This document shows positions 1 to 12,179 of a stretch of DNA of 64,000 nucleotides, in pieces. The notes under the pieces are model-generated. The model was not told the DNA's origin, ran no database searches, and saw nothing but the letters and a program-made list of their open reading frames with translations. Source of the DNA: Nyssa sinensis (Eukaryota > Streptophyta > Magnoliopsida > Cornales > Nyssaceae). Within the stretch, counting starts at the first letter, position 1. Each line of letters opens with the position of its first letter. The stretch is from positions 13,235,380 through 13,299,379 of the forward strand of contig CM018033.1 in the NCBI GenBank assembly GCA_008638375.1. Direction: 5' to 3'. The position numbers and the translations under genes were made by a program.

Positions 1-2765
1 AAATAAGAAAAGTAAATGAAAGGTCATTAAGGTGAATTCAATTAATTATACATTCATTCCCCATGTTTCCCCAAAATTAGAAAGCAAGACTTGCTATTAG
101 ACTTAATCCAAATGGTCTCTTAGTGTCACTCGAACTTTTCTCCTAATTAGTATTCAAAATAGGTCTAAGACATCTCAAGAATAGTCTCCAAAATAGCCCC
201 AAAGCGTCACTAACAATGCCTTAGAATAATGGCTCAAATGGGCCCCAATTTTCTTAAGGCATAGGCCAAGAATAAGTCTAAAAGGTCTACAAAATTAGTC
301 TAAGAAAGTGACCAAATATGGCCCATGAGAGTGGCCAAACATAACCCAATAGGGTGGCCAAACATGGCCCAAAAAGGTGACCAAAAATGGCCCAAAAGAG
401 TGGCCAAACATGGCCTAAAGGTTGGCCAAACATGGCCTAAAAGGGTGGCCAAACATGACCCAAAAAGGGTACCCAAACATAGTCCAAAAAAGGGCTGTCA
501 GGGCTGGTGCCATAGCTGCCAAGCAGCAAGCGGACAGGTGCAAGCCGTGGGAGCACAAGGGGGCAGCAGTAGGCAAGCTGGGCGCGCGGCAGGTTGCTGG
601 GGCTGTTACTGTAACAATAGAGAGCTATTTTTCTGATTTCTTGCAGAATTACTGTTCATGGCTGCAGCTGAATTTCTCTGTTCAGCAGCCAATTTTCTCT
701 GTTTTCCAAATTTTTTTCCTAAGTTTTTCAAGTCACTTCTCTTTCATTTTTAGCCTATTTCCCCAAGGTTTCTAAACCCCCTATTTTTGACATCCTTCCA
801 ACCTATTTAAAAGGTGTTTTACACACTTAATAAGTCTTTTAATTTTTCATAAATTTTAACATAACCTCCTTTGTCTTCCAAGCCTTTTTCCTACCTAATA
901 TTCACAATACTTCATATGTATAAGTATGTCACAACCCACCCTCACTCGGTGGCCATAATTCAAGTAAATTAAACATGCATCCCTTGTTTTCAACATACAC
1001 ATCTAGTTGTCTCAATATATACATATGATGCTCATTAAATAAAAACATCTTATATATCATTTGGGTTTAAACCCTTACACTTTAAAATGGCCCAAGACCT
1101 ATAATCAACTACTTTTCTAAACTGAAATACAAGTCATTTGGGCATTATGCCCATACATATAAAAATATGCCCCAAGGGCCAAATGTCCATCCAAGCCCCT
1201 TTCTTCTCCTTTCTTCAAGACTTCCTTAAGTCTTAAGTACCTAGGAGCCTCATCTATAATATGATATCCCACGAGGAGTTAGCTCAACTACTGGTATGAC
1301 ATAGTGCTAATGCAAGGAACAAGGTTAAGGTGTGGCATGTGCAAGTGTACACTCACAAGCTAATATCCCGTCCAATTCAATGATGCAATGCAATGACAAT
1401 ATGCATGACATACACATGCAAACTCTATGCCCACCCATGCCTCGCTTCACGGTACGCCCCAGTCAGCCCGCGAGTACTGTCATTGGCCAGATTTTGGGTT
1501 TTTCACCATAGGATCTACACCCTCATAATGCATAGCACCAAGTGCTCAACCCACAACATATTTTCAAAGATTCAAGTATATCAAGATGCCTTGATTTTTC
1601 TCAATGCAAATTCTATGAGACATTTCATTAAACACATAGTCTATAAATTAAATTATGCCTCATTCATAAAGTAAAGCATAACTTCAAATTCACAACACTT
1701 TGTCTATATGAATATAAGTCATAATTCAATGAATTAAACATATGATCAAGTTTCATGTTCATTATTTTAGCAATTTCTCAAAGAAAATACAAATACACAA
1801 ACTACCAATATATGGGATAAATCATAACTCTCAAACCACGAGAGTTTCTCTTCATAAATATAAGCTAGAATGTAATAATCTAAACAAATATGCAAGGTAC
1901 ACCTTCATTATAGTAACAAATTATCAAGAAACTCAAAGAACACAAAAGTACCTAAACTACTAACTCTAAGTTTTCAAAGCAACTACCACCTAAGGGATTT
2001 TCTAACTTCAAGTAAACACCTAAATCACTCAACCAACATATAAAAAGGCAAAGAAACTTAAACTTATTCCTAACTTAGCAAGATATCATACCTAAAAGGG
2101 TTTTTCTCAACCCTTGGGAGTTGTGTTTGCTGCACAGCCGAACCGATCGGTGAGAATATAGCTCTTGGCGTGGGGTACAACTTCCTAAAAGGAAGTCTTG
2201 CAAGAATCTTGGCCTAAGAGTGTGTTTTGGTGGCTTGAAGTTTGGAAAACCTAGGTTTTCTCTTCACTTTTTCTCCCCTGCGTGATTTCTACTCTTTTTC
2301 GAGACCAAAATGTGATTCTTAACACTAAGGGGTTGTATTTATACTAAAGGGGCAAAAAGGCCAAAATGACATTTTTGCCTTTAATGAATTCAGGACCCCG
2401 TTACACTACAACCCGTCCCGAAATGCCTCAATTCAATATTTTGCTTTAGCCAAAGTTCTTAAAATTATTTTAAATAAAAACTTTCAAAAAAAAGTATTTT
2501 TGCCTGCGGCCGGGTTTAGCCGGTTCCACCCGGGATACCCTTTTGGTCTTAATTTTTAAACTATTTTCGAATAGGCTCAAAATTTTACAGGATGTGTATT
2601 TTAACATTTTAAGCATATTTCTCTTCTATGGCATACTAAAAATATGCTTCTAAATATGACTTATAGCTAAATGATGTATATGTAGTGCCCTACCAGCAAA
2701 TGGTGCATGAATAGTGCCCTACCGGCAAAAACAAAAAATTTATCCTCATTTTTTAGATTTCTACA
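1..2765 (-). repeat. 3' LTR (truncated by window start)
   Basis: Position 1 aligns with position 7663 of the second LTR, so about 43 bases are missing. The repeat ends in TCTACA directly before the polypurine tract at 2766. Short reading frames here (for example 325-775, 1393-1963) have counterparts in the other LTR copies and are not genes. Scattered substitutions and small indels against 7663-10390 suggest the insertion is not recent. Confidence 0.9.
308..497. repeat. Minisatellite of ~21-24 bp units inside the gypsy LTR
   Basis: About eight degenerate tandem units of the form GTGGCCAAACATGGCCCAAA plus a few bases. The matching array in the other LTR is at 7974-8145 (one unit largely deleted). 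A diverged array with about six units is in the solo LTR at 56355-56485. The array produces the spurious open frames at 325-775. Confidence 0.85.
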
Positions 2766-2779
2766 TCCTTCCCCCCTTA
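2766..2779 (-). other. Polypurine tract of the gypsy element
   Basis: Read on the - strand this is AAGGGGGGAAGGA, immediately upstream of the 3' LTR. It is the expected plus-strand primer site and fixes the inner LTR border. Confidence 0.85.
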
Positions 2780-2799
2780 AATAAATTTCATCCCAAAAT

Positions 2800-4118
2800 T
2801 TAGAAATGTACCTCTATGAATAAACAACTCTGGATACCTAGCGCGGACTTCAGCCTCACGTTCCCAAGTAGCCTTCTCGACCCCGTGATTGCTTCAATGA
2901 ACTTTGACCAAAGGATGGTCTTGCCTCGCAAAACTTGGTCCCTCAAGTCCAATATCTCCACAGGCCTCTCATCATAAGAAATATCACCCTCCACTTGAAG
3001 ATTTACCCAATCTAGCACATGTGAAGGGTCAAGCTCGTACTTCCTCAACATCGACACATAGAAGACATCATGAACTCCAGATAACTGTGGCGGTAATGCC
3101 AGCTTATAGGCCACCTCACCAACCTTCCCAAGGATTTCAAATGGCCCTATAAACCACGGCAACAGTTTTCCACTATGCTCGAATCTCCTCAATCCCTGCC
3201 GTGGGGCTACCTTGAGGAACACATGTCCCCCTAACATCAAATGATAAAGGTCGCCGCCTCTTGTCCGCATAACTCTTCTGGTGGCTCTCTGTTGTCAATA
3301 AACGCTGTCTAATCACTTGTATCTTTTCTATAGTCTCACGGACTATGTCAGGACCCTAAAGCAGCTGTCTCCCTCTATCTCAGACCAACATACTGGTGAA
3401 CGACACGGTCTACCATACAACGCCTCAAAAGATGCCATCTCAATACTAGACTAATAGCTATTGTTGTAAGCAAACTCTACCAGAGCAAGGTGATCTTCCC
3501 AACTACCCTTGAAATCCATAACAAAGGCTCTAAGCATATCCTCAAGGATCTGAATAGTACGCTCTGACTGACTGTTAGTCTGAGGATGAAAAGCAGTACT
3601 AAACAGTAGCTGAGTCCGCAAGGCTGTCTGAAGACTCTGCCAAAATTATGCAATGAAACGTGGGTCTTGGTCTGAAACAATGGAAACAGGTATCCCATGT
3701 AGTTGTACTATCTCTCGGATATAGAACCTATTGAGACATCCGTTGAATCAGTCAGCTCTAATCGATAGGAAATGTGCGGACTTCGTCAACCTGTCCATAA
3801 TAACCCAAACTGCATCGTGACCTCTAGGTGACCTCGGAAGACCCATCACAAAATCTATAGTAACGAGCACCCACTTCCACTGGCCACTAGTAATGGCTGT
3901 AATAAACCTCCAGGTCTCTGGTGCTCAGCCTTAACCTGCTGGCACGTGAGACATCTCGACACAAATTGTACCACATCTCCCTTCATCCCCATCCACCAAT
4001 ACTGGTGGCGTAAATCATGGTACATCTTAGTGCCCCCTAGGTGCACTACTAGGTGCGAATGATGGAAATCTCTAAGAATATCAACACTAAGAGACTCTGG
4101 AACAAAGACTCTACCCAT
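2800..4118 (-). pseudogene. Gypsy integrase, decayed
   Basis: Three blocks in - strand order. 4118-3855 is the H2C2 zinc-binding domain (FHHSHLVVHLGG...CLTCQQVKAEHQRPGG). Around 3850-3480 is a frame-broken catalytic core. 3270-2800 is the C-terminal domain, with IGPFEILGKVG and VHDVFYVSMLRKY followed by a frameshifted segment where a chromodomain would be expected (EILDLRDQVLRGKTI). The integrase inserts element cDNA into the host genome. Several frameshifts and stops mean no active protein is expected. Confidence 0.85.
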
Positions 4119-4202
4119 GTACCTTAAGTTAAGGTCAAAATGAACTGTCCATCCCTCAAAGTGCTCGGTAACTAGTGATCAAGTCTACTCTGCCTCTGTG
4201 TC

Positions 4203-4880
4203 CTATAACTGTGCCTCAATAACTCTACTCAACAGTGTAGGTTGTGCACACGTACTGAATAGTGTGGCGTGTCCCTTAGACTCGACTCCCATCATCTCCC
4301 ACTCCCTAATGGCGATGCTAGCAACTGTGCTGCTCAGTCTCCTATTAAGTGCATCTACTACGACATTGGCCTTCCCAAGATGGTATTGAAGGTCAAAGTC
4401 ATAGTCCTCCATATACTCCATCCATCTCCTTTGCTGAAGGTTCAATTCCTTCTACGTGAAAATGTACCTAAGTCTCTTGTGATCTGAAAACACCTCAAAC
4501 CTCTCCCCATATAAGTAGTGTCTCCAACTCTTAAGTGCAAAGATGACGGCAGCTAACTCCAAATCATGTGTAGGAATAGTTATGCTCATGATTCTTCAAC
4601 TAGTTCATGATTCTTCAATTAGCGAGAACCATAGGCTACCACCCTACCCTCTTGCATCAATACACAGCCTAGTCCTTCTCGTGAAGAATCACAATAAACG
4701 GTATAGCCAATACCTCCCTCAGGTATAATCAAGACATGTGTTGAAGTCAACCTCATCTTCAGCTCCTGATATGACTACTCATAGTCATCTGTCCACTCAA
4801 ATCTAATGCCTTTGCGCGTCAGGACTAGTCATCGACGCGGCAAGACGAGAAAATCCCTTTATAAATCGACGGTAGTATAT
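4203..4880 (-). pseudogene. Gypsy RNase H region, decayed
   Basis: 4445-4203 shows the end of a Ty3-type RNase H (WMEYMEDYDFDLQYHLGKAN, then VVVDALNRR, where functional elements usually read ADALSR). The segment up to about 4880 corresponds to the RT-RNase H connection but is interrupted by stops in all frames. Confidence 0.75.
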
Positions 4881-5600
4881 GGCCAATCCTAAGAAACTCC
4901 GAACCTCAAACACACTCTTCGGCCTCTCCCTAACTCATAACAACGTCAATCTTAAAAGGATCCATAAATACCCCACTACTTGACACAACATGGCCTAGAA
5001 ACTGCACCTCCTAAAGCCAAAACTCACACTTCGATAACTTAGCAAACAAATGATGCTCCCTCAAAATCTGTAACATAGTCCATAAGTGAAAAACATGCTC
5101 ATCCTCAAAAGGTGAATAAATCAAAATGTCATCAACAAATACCACGACAAACTGATGTAAATAGGGACTAAAAATGTGATGCATCAAGTCCATGAATGCC
5201 GCTGGGGCATTCGTCACATCGAATGGCATAACTACAAACTCATAATGGCCATAACAAGTGTGAAAGGCTGTATTCGCCATGTCCTCCTCCCGTATTCTCA
5301 ACTGATGATACCCTCGATCTATGATCGATTTTCGATAAACATCTCGAACCCCTAAACTGATCAAACAAGCCATCTATCCTCGGTAATGGGTACCTGTTCT
5401 TAATAGTGACCTGGTTCAAGCTTCCTATAATCCACACACAAACATAATGTCCCATCCTTCTTCTTCGCAAATAGTGCCGAAGTACCCCACAGAGAAGTAC
5501 CAGGACGAATAAAACCCTTACCCTGCAAATCAGTCAACTGTTCATTCAGCTCCCTCAACTCAGCTAGAGCCATACGGTAAGGTGGAATAGAAATAGGCAT
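4880..5600 (-). pseudogene. Gypsy reverse transcriptase, decayed
   Basis: 5600-5400 has the RT N-terminal motifs ([41 protein letters not shown]). 5470-5240 continues with [15 protein letters not shown]. 5373-5011 has [30 protein letters not shown] and the catalytic FVDDILIYS. The pieces lie in different frames, so single-base indels have broken one original gene. The YxDD-type aspartates themselves are retained. Confidence 0.9.
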
Positions 5601-5881
5601 AGTGCCCAGGATAAGCTCTATTGTGAACTCTATCTCTCATCTCAGCGGTAGAATAGTCAAGTCATCCAGAAAGACATCTGGGAACTCATCCACTACAGGC
5701 GGTAATACACTCTTTGTAGTCCCATTCCGATCTACTATCAAACTAGCCAACTCCTCGAGTCATATAAGGGTGGAACTAAGAAATCCCCACGATCCCCTAT
5801 GAAATAAAAGCTATCTCCCTTAGGTGTACACACTGTCACTCTCCCTCTGTAGCAGTCTATACTAGCCCGAAAAGCAAATAA

Positions 5882-6330
5882 TCAATCCATCCCCAATATA
5901 ACATCAAACCCAAATATGTCAAGTAGAATGAAGTCAAAATAAAAGATGTGGTCAGCTATCTCTATCGAGTAATCTCTACAGATCCTCGTTAGTGTCACAT
6001 TACCCCCAACCAGTGTGTCAACATGTAATGGTGGATCTAGCCAATCTATATCTAACCCCAATGTCATGGCTAGCATGGTAGATATAAATGAATGAGATGC
6101 ACTAGAATCTATAAATACGTTGGCTCATGAACTAAAAACAAGTAATGTGCCTCGAACCATAGAAGGTCCGAAAGTAGATGTCTCAGGTGTGACCACTGCA
6201 TATGCTCGACCCTGTGTGGTTTGACCGTGTCTACCACCCCCTCTTTGTCCTTGTTGACCTCAACCCCTTTATCCAAGAGATCTACCACTATATGCTGAAT
6301 GTGTAGGCAGAAACTGTGGTGTTAGAGGTC
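5882..6330 (-). pseudogene. Gypsy protease and gag-pol junction, decayed
   Basis: On the - strand about 6330-6190 encodes a glutamine/glycine/arginine-rich linker (RGQQGQRGGGRHG) leading to a retropepsin site. IDSSASHSF appears where FDSGASHSF is expected. The domain ends with DVILGMD at about 5882. A stop lies just upstream of the active site. No CCHC zinc knuckle is visible. Confidence 0.75.
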
Positions 6331-6339
6331 TATAACCTA

Positions 6340-7604
6340 ACTGTGGATATGGTAGAGCCAACAAGGTCTATCGCATTCAGTCTATAAGGCAACAACTAAC
6401 TCTGATACACAACATTCAACCCTAAGTGAATGCCATCCAAAAATAATACATCTCTCCACACGAGAGTTTAACACAAGAGTGTCCCTAAAATTTTATGTAC
6501 AATACTCTTTGCATCTACTATCCAGTCCGTACACAAGGATCTCCACAAGTCTCAATTCTTATCTTAGCATTCTAAGGTCTTATATGTCTTTTAATTTACG
6601 GTTTACTACCTTGTTGGTATTTGTTCAGTTTTAAAATTCTATAATTCTTTCATTATTTCTCACCTTTTATAACTAGGTAATAACCCTTCATGGATCACAT
6701 TAGACATGAGTATTAAAAGAATACTAAGCATGTACTTGTCAACAATTCACACTTCACAAGTACCAAATATAATATGTTATGACACACTTGTCTAATCAAC
6801 ACTTTATATAACTTACATCAAATATCCCCACCCATTATTTACAATAAACAAATAACATTTAATCGAGTTTTAACACAGTCTCTCATAAGTAAAAATTCAT
6901 TTAAGTTATACAACATACATATGTCCAAGTTATGCTAGTATTCAACTAGTTCAACTAACTTAAGGTCTAGGACCCCATCCACTAGTTCCAAGACATTAGA
7001 TCATAAATCTCACGTCAATCGGGCTACCAAGGTTGATAGAGGTTCGAGAACTAAAGTTCTCCCTCTCCCTCGACCTACTTTACCTAAATCCTAATGTTCT
7101 TGGATAGTATCTTATAGTAGGAATATATATTATTTAAAATTTCAGCTTTTACTCATCTAATGTATTTCACATTCTATGGTGTTCTTCCATAATGCTACAT
7201 GCTATCATAAGGTAAAACAAGTATCTATCCATCATGCATGTAAATCATATACCATGTTACCACACATGGTCATGCTAATATACACATTACACATATCATG
7301 TATCTTATAGTATAATATCAACTAACACATAATCACACATGTCATGCTTCAAGTATAAATAGTCACATAACACACAAGGTCCTATCACATGCCACTGACA
7401 GTCATACTATGTCACATATTTTCCTCTAGGTTCTATGGTGTCCAATCAACACTCTATCATCGCCAGGTATTCTCAAACTAGAGTTTTAACACCTAGCTGT
7501 CAGAGTCTACACATAACACAAGGTTTTCAAAACTTTTCAAATTATGCGTCAGTGTTCCCATTGTGTTTAATAACATCCCACAGTCCCTAAGTGTTCGAAC
7601 CTTA
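6340..7604 (-). other. Leader region of gypsy element; no gag visible
   Basis: About 1.26 kb lies between the primer-binding site and the protease linker, where a gag of over 1 kb would be expected. I see no frame with gag features and no zinc knuckle. The stretch is AT-rich and stop-dense, consistent with deletion or replacement of gag. Confidence 0.55.
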
Positions 7605-7616
7605 GCTCTGATACCA
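7605..7616 (-). other. Primer-binding site, initiator tRNA-Met type
   Basis: The - strand reads TGGTATCAGAGC, complementary to the 3' end of plant initiator tRNA-Met, a few bases from the LTR edge at 7620. It fixes the transcription orientation as - strand. Confidence 0.9.
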
Positions 7617-7619
7617 CGT

Positions 7620-10390
7620 TGTCACGTCCCGAATTTCATAAACCCGGGGAGTGAGTGAAATGAAATAAGAAAAGTAAATGAAAGGTCATTAAGGTGAATT
7701 CAATTAATTATAAATTCATTCCCCATGTTTTCCCAAAATTAGAAAGGAAGACTTGCTATTAGACTTAATCCAAATGGTCCTCTTAATGTCACTCAAACTT
7801 TCCTCTCAATCAGTATTCAAAATAGGTCTAAGACATGCTCAAGAATAGTCTCCAAAATAGCCCCAAAACGTCACTAACAATGCCTTAGAATAATGGCCCA
7901 AATGGGCCCCAATTTCCCTAAGGCATAAGCCAAGAATAAGTCCAAAAGGTCTACCAAAATTAGTCTAAGAAAGTGACCAAACATGGCCCATGAGAGTGGC
8001 CAAACATAACCCAATAGGGTGGCCAAACATGGCCCAAAAAGGTGACAAAAAATGACCCAAAAGAGTGGCCAAACATGGCCCAAAGGTTGGCCTAAAAGGG
8101 TGGCCAAACATGGCCTAAAAAGGGTACCCAAACATGGTTCAAAAGGGGGCTATCAGGGCTGGTGCCATAACTGCCAAACAGTAGGCGGACAGGTGCAGGC
8201 CGTGGGCGCATAGGGGGGCAGCAGCAGGCAGGCTGGGCGTGCGGCAGGTTGGGGCTCTTATTGTAGCGAAAGAGAGCTATTTTTCTGATTTCCTGCAGAA
8301 TTACTATTCATGGCTGTGGCTGAATTTCTCTGTCCAGCAGCCAATTTTCTCTGTTTTCTAAATTTTTTTCCCAAGTTTTTCAAGTCACTTTTCTTCCATT
8401 TTTAGCCTATTTCCCCAAGGTTTCTAAACCCCCATTTTTGACATCATTCCCACCATGTAAAAGGTGTTTTACACACTTAATAAGTCTTTTAATTTTTCAT
8501 AAAATTTTAACATAACCTCCTTTGTTTTCCAAGCCTTTTTCCAACCTAATATTCACAATACTTCATATGTATAAGTATGTCATAACCCACATTCACTCGG
8601 TAGCCACAATTCATGTAAATTAAACATACATCACTTGTTTTCAACATACACATCTAGTTGTCTCAATATATACATATGATGCTCATTAAATAAAGACATC
8701 TTACATATTATTTGGGTTTAAACCCTTACACTTTAAAATGGCCCAAGGCCTATAATTCACTACTTTTCCAAACTAAAATACAAGTCATTTGGGCATTATG
8801 CCCATGCATATAAAAATATGCCCCAAGGGCCAAATGTCCATCCAAGCCCCCTTTCCTCTCCTTCCTCTAAGACTTCCTTAAGTCTCAAGTACCAAGAGCC
8901 TCATCTGTAATATGATATCTGAAGAGGGGTCAGCTCAACTACTAGTATGACATAGTGCTAATGTAAGGAACAAGGTTAAGGCATGGCATGTGCAAGTGTA
9001 CATTCAGAAACTAATATCTCCTCCAATTCAATGATGTAATGTAATGACAATATGCATGATACACACATGCAAACTCTATGCCCACCCATGCCTCGCTTTA
9101 CGGTCTGCCCCCGTTAGCCCGTGAGTACTGTCATTGGCCAGATTTTGGGTTTTTCACCACAGGATCTACACCCTCATAATACATAGCACCAAGTGCTCAA
9201 CCCACGCCATGTTTCCAAGATTCAAGTATGTCAAGATGCCTTGATTTTTCTCAATGCAAATTTTATGAGACATTTCATTAAACACATGGTCTATAACTTA
9301 AATTATGCCTCATTCATAAAGTAAAACATAACTTTAGACTCACAACACTTTGTCTACATGAATGTAAGTCACAATTCAATGAATTAAACATATGATCAAG
9401 TTTTATGTTCATTATTTTAGCAATTTCTCAAAGAAAATACAAATACACAAACTACCAATACATGGGATAAATCATAACTCTCAAACCACAAGAGTTTCTC
9501 TGCATAAACATAAGCTAGAATGTAATAATCCAAACACATATGCAAGGTACGCCTTCACCATAGTAACAAATTATCAAGAAACTCAACGAATGCAAAAGTA
9601 CCTAAACTACTAACTCTAAGTTTTCAAAGCAACTACCACCTAAGTGATTTTCTAACATCAAGTAAATACCTAAATCATTCAACCAACATGTAAAAAGGCA
9701 AAGAAACTTAAACTTATTCCTAACTTAGCAAGATATTATACCTAAAAGGGTTTTTCTCAACCCTTGGGAGTTGTGTTTACTGCGCAGCTGAACCAATCAG
9801 TGAAAAAATAGCTCTTGGCGTGGGGTACAACTTCCTAGAAGGAAGTTTTGCAAGAATCTTAGGCTAGGAGTGTGTTTTGGTGGCTTAAAGATTGGAAAAC
9901 CTAGGTTTTCTCTTCACTTTTTCTCCCCTGCGCAATTTTTGCTCTTTCTCCAGACCAAAATGTGATTTTTAACACTAAGGGGCTGTATTTATACTAAAGG
10001 GGAAAAAAGGACAAATGACTTTTTGCCTTTAATGAATCCGGGACCCCGTTACACGACAACCCGTCCCGAAATGCCTCAATTCGACATTTTGCTTTAACCA
10101 AAGTTCTTAAAATTATTTTAAATAAAAATTTTTTAAAAATATTATTTTTGCCTGCGGCCGGGCCCTTTTGGTTCTATTTTTGAAATTATCTCCAAATAGG
10201 CCACATTTTTACAAGGCGGTATATTTTAACATTCTAAGCATATTTCTCTTCTATGGCATACTCAAAATATGCTTCTAAACATGACTTATAACTAAATGAT
10301 GCATATGTAGTGCCGTACTAGCAAATGGTGCATGAATAGTGCCCTACCAGCAAAAATGAAAAATTTATCCTCATTTTTCAGATGTCTACA
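7620..10390 (-). repeat. 5' LTR of gypsy element (complete, 2771 bp)
   Basis: In + orientation it begins TGTCACGTCCCG and ends TCTACA, the TG...CA ends of LTRs. It is the full-length partner of 1-2765. The 5 bases outside it (10391-10395) are CCAGC; the matching copy would lie before the window. Confidence 0.92.
9986..9994 (-). promoter_or_regulatory. LTR TATA box
   Basis: The - strand reads GTATAAATA. The same site is at 2336-2344 in the 3' LTR and, as CTATAAATA, at 58499-58507 in the solo LTR. It leaves a U3 of about 400 bp and an unusually long R-U5 of over 2 kb. Confidence 0.65.
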
Positions 10391-10802
10391 CCAGCCTTCT
10401 CCCATCATGTGCATGACACATGTTAATTAAAAATAATTTATAATTATTTTTTTCATTTTTCTTTTATTGTTCCCTAATTTACGGTAATTATTTATATATA
10501 TGTTTGCACTAATATACACACTTAAGTGTCTGTATTTAGGTCTCTATTGTCATGTGTAACTCACATGACTTTTAGAATACTTTATATATTTTTCTTTTAT
10601 TTTTTTTATAATTTTATGTATTTATTTTGTAATTTTTTTATAATTATTAAGTAATTAATTTATTTAATAAATTCATAATATTTGGTGTAATAATTTTTTC
10701 ACTTTAGGTTAGTAATATATTGATCACTTAACCAGTTATCTCACTATTCTAGGTTAGGTTATGTTTGATTTTAACCTTATATGGTTTATAGCCTTGTTAG
10801 GG
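10391..10802. other. Unassigned AT-rich DNA
   Basis: Very AT-rich, with T-runs and no coding frame or recognisable repeat. I see nothing supportable beyond old intergenic sequence. Confidence 0.4.
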
Positions 10803-12030
10803 TGTCACGACCCGAAACCCACCTTATGCGGATCTCATGTCGCGGGGTCAGGCCCAATGGCCGTCCCTATTTTTTTTTTTTCATTCTTGTACCAATGATA
10901 ACAGTAAATAATGTAAACATAACATTAAAGTGCGGAAACCTTATTACAAATATTGTTCAAAGACTAAAAATAAAACTGATAATAAATTAAACATAAACCA
11001 CTTTTAGGTGGTGAGTACATGGGAGAGACTACATTATTCTATTATGCTCCTCAACTGTCCTCCATATGCTTCTGAACTCCTACTGTGGTTCTGTAGCATT
11101 CTCCCATGAAAAATATAATGAGGGAGGTGAGTTAATAAAGTTCAGTAAGTAAAAGCCTATTTCCAATACGTGTTAGGATTATACAAAAGAATATAAATTC
11201 AAAGGTAACATGATAGCCAATCATGACAACGGTTGCAGTTAATAGTAAAATGCCACAATGGCCAATGAATAGTAAGGCACAATAAACAAGTATGAGTAAT
11301 GGTATAGCATGGATATGGATAGAGCTCAATAATCACAATCAACATGAATATACTACCACAATAAAATGGTCACAGTCAAGTCCAATAAATAAGGAACAAT
11401 CAAAATGGAATTACTCATAGGAAAATGAAAGCATCCTATGAATCCAATAAATGTCAACATAGCAGTCAAACATGAATGATGCATTTACTATGTTCAGGGT
11501 TTGGCAGACCCTCGGTCTTTTGGGGGCCCGACATACCCCCCTTAACATGAATGCATATAAAATGCCCTTTTAACTCACTGCGTAAAAACACCATCATTAC
11601 CATGTGTCTGCAAAAGAACACTTTTCATATACCCAGCTGTCAACTTTTGCTTTCACTACAACCGTGATTCGTCTCCACCCAAAATTCCTTCCATTCAGAT
11701 AACCGTTGGTTAGGGTTTTGTTATATCTTTGGTAAGAAATGGAGAAAACGCATGTAATTTCTAAGGTAGATATTAAGAGATGAAAATTTGTAGTAAAATC
11801 GATCTTTTCCTTGTGTTTATACTAAAGACAATTATGGTATAATGGCGGAAGAGATACAAATATTCCCTCCAAAGACGCTCACGTGTGATCACGTGATTTT
11901 TTCTATTAAAGCAAGTGACGGCCGTCACTTAATTGGCCTGAAGTGAAATGAAAATATAAATTGAGGGACTGATTTGATGCAATTGATAATAGAGGGTCTG
12001 ATTTGAAATTGGTATCAAAGTACAGGGTAC
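10803..12030 (-). repeat. Candidate solo LTR of a related gypsy family
   Basis: Begins TGTCACGACCCGAAACCC, close to the starts of the two LTR families at 7620 and 56005. It contains the shared context TGTTTATACTAAAG, a TATA-like site on the - strand near 11815. No internal pol follows. The right border near 12030 is uncertain and no clean target duplication was found. Confidence 0.5.
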
Positions 12031-12049
12031 TAAAATGTAATTAACCTTA

Positions 12050-12076
<27 letters not shown>
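12050..12076. repeat. (TA)n microsatellite
   Basis: About thirteen consecutive TA dinucleotides. Confidence 0.9.
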
Positions 12077-12081
<5 letters not shown>

Positions 12082-12179
12082 AAGATCTAGATTTATATAT
12101 GTGAGGGTATTTAAGAAAATATGAGGATATTGACATATACTAATGTATTTTAAACATATAATCAAGGTTGGGTACCCAA

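Larger units (their letters stand above)
1..10390 (-). mobile_element. Ty3/gypsy LTR retrotransposon, Tekay-like chromovirus, degenerate
   Basis: Two near-identical long repeats (1-2765 and 7620-10390) flank an internal region of about 4.85 kb. On the - strand the internal order is primer-binding site, protease, reverse transcriptase, RNase H, integrase, which is the Ty3/gypsy order. The RT relic carries FVDDILIYS. The integrase C-terminal segment resembles Tekay/Del chromoviruses (IGPFEILGKVG, SGVHDVFYVSMLRKY). All pol fragments are split by stops and frameshifts, and no gag frame is visible, so the copy is not autonomous. The window starts about 43 bases inside the 3' LTR, so the outer end and the target duplication on that side are not visible. 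Clade assignment rests on remembered family motifs. Confidence 0.9.

Noticed and set aside
325..775. Two overlapping open frames of about 100-117 codons
   Set aside because: They translate the LTR minisatellite and flanking LTR; the frames are not conserved in the other LTR copies.
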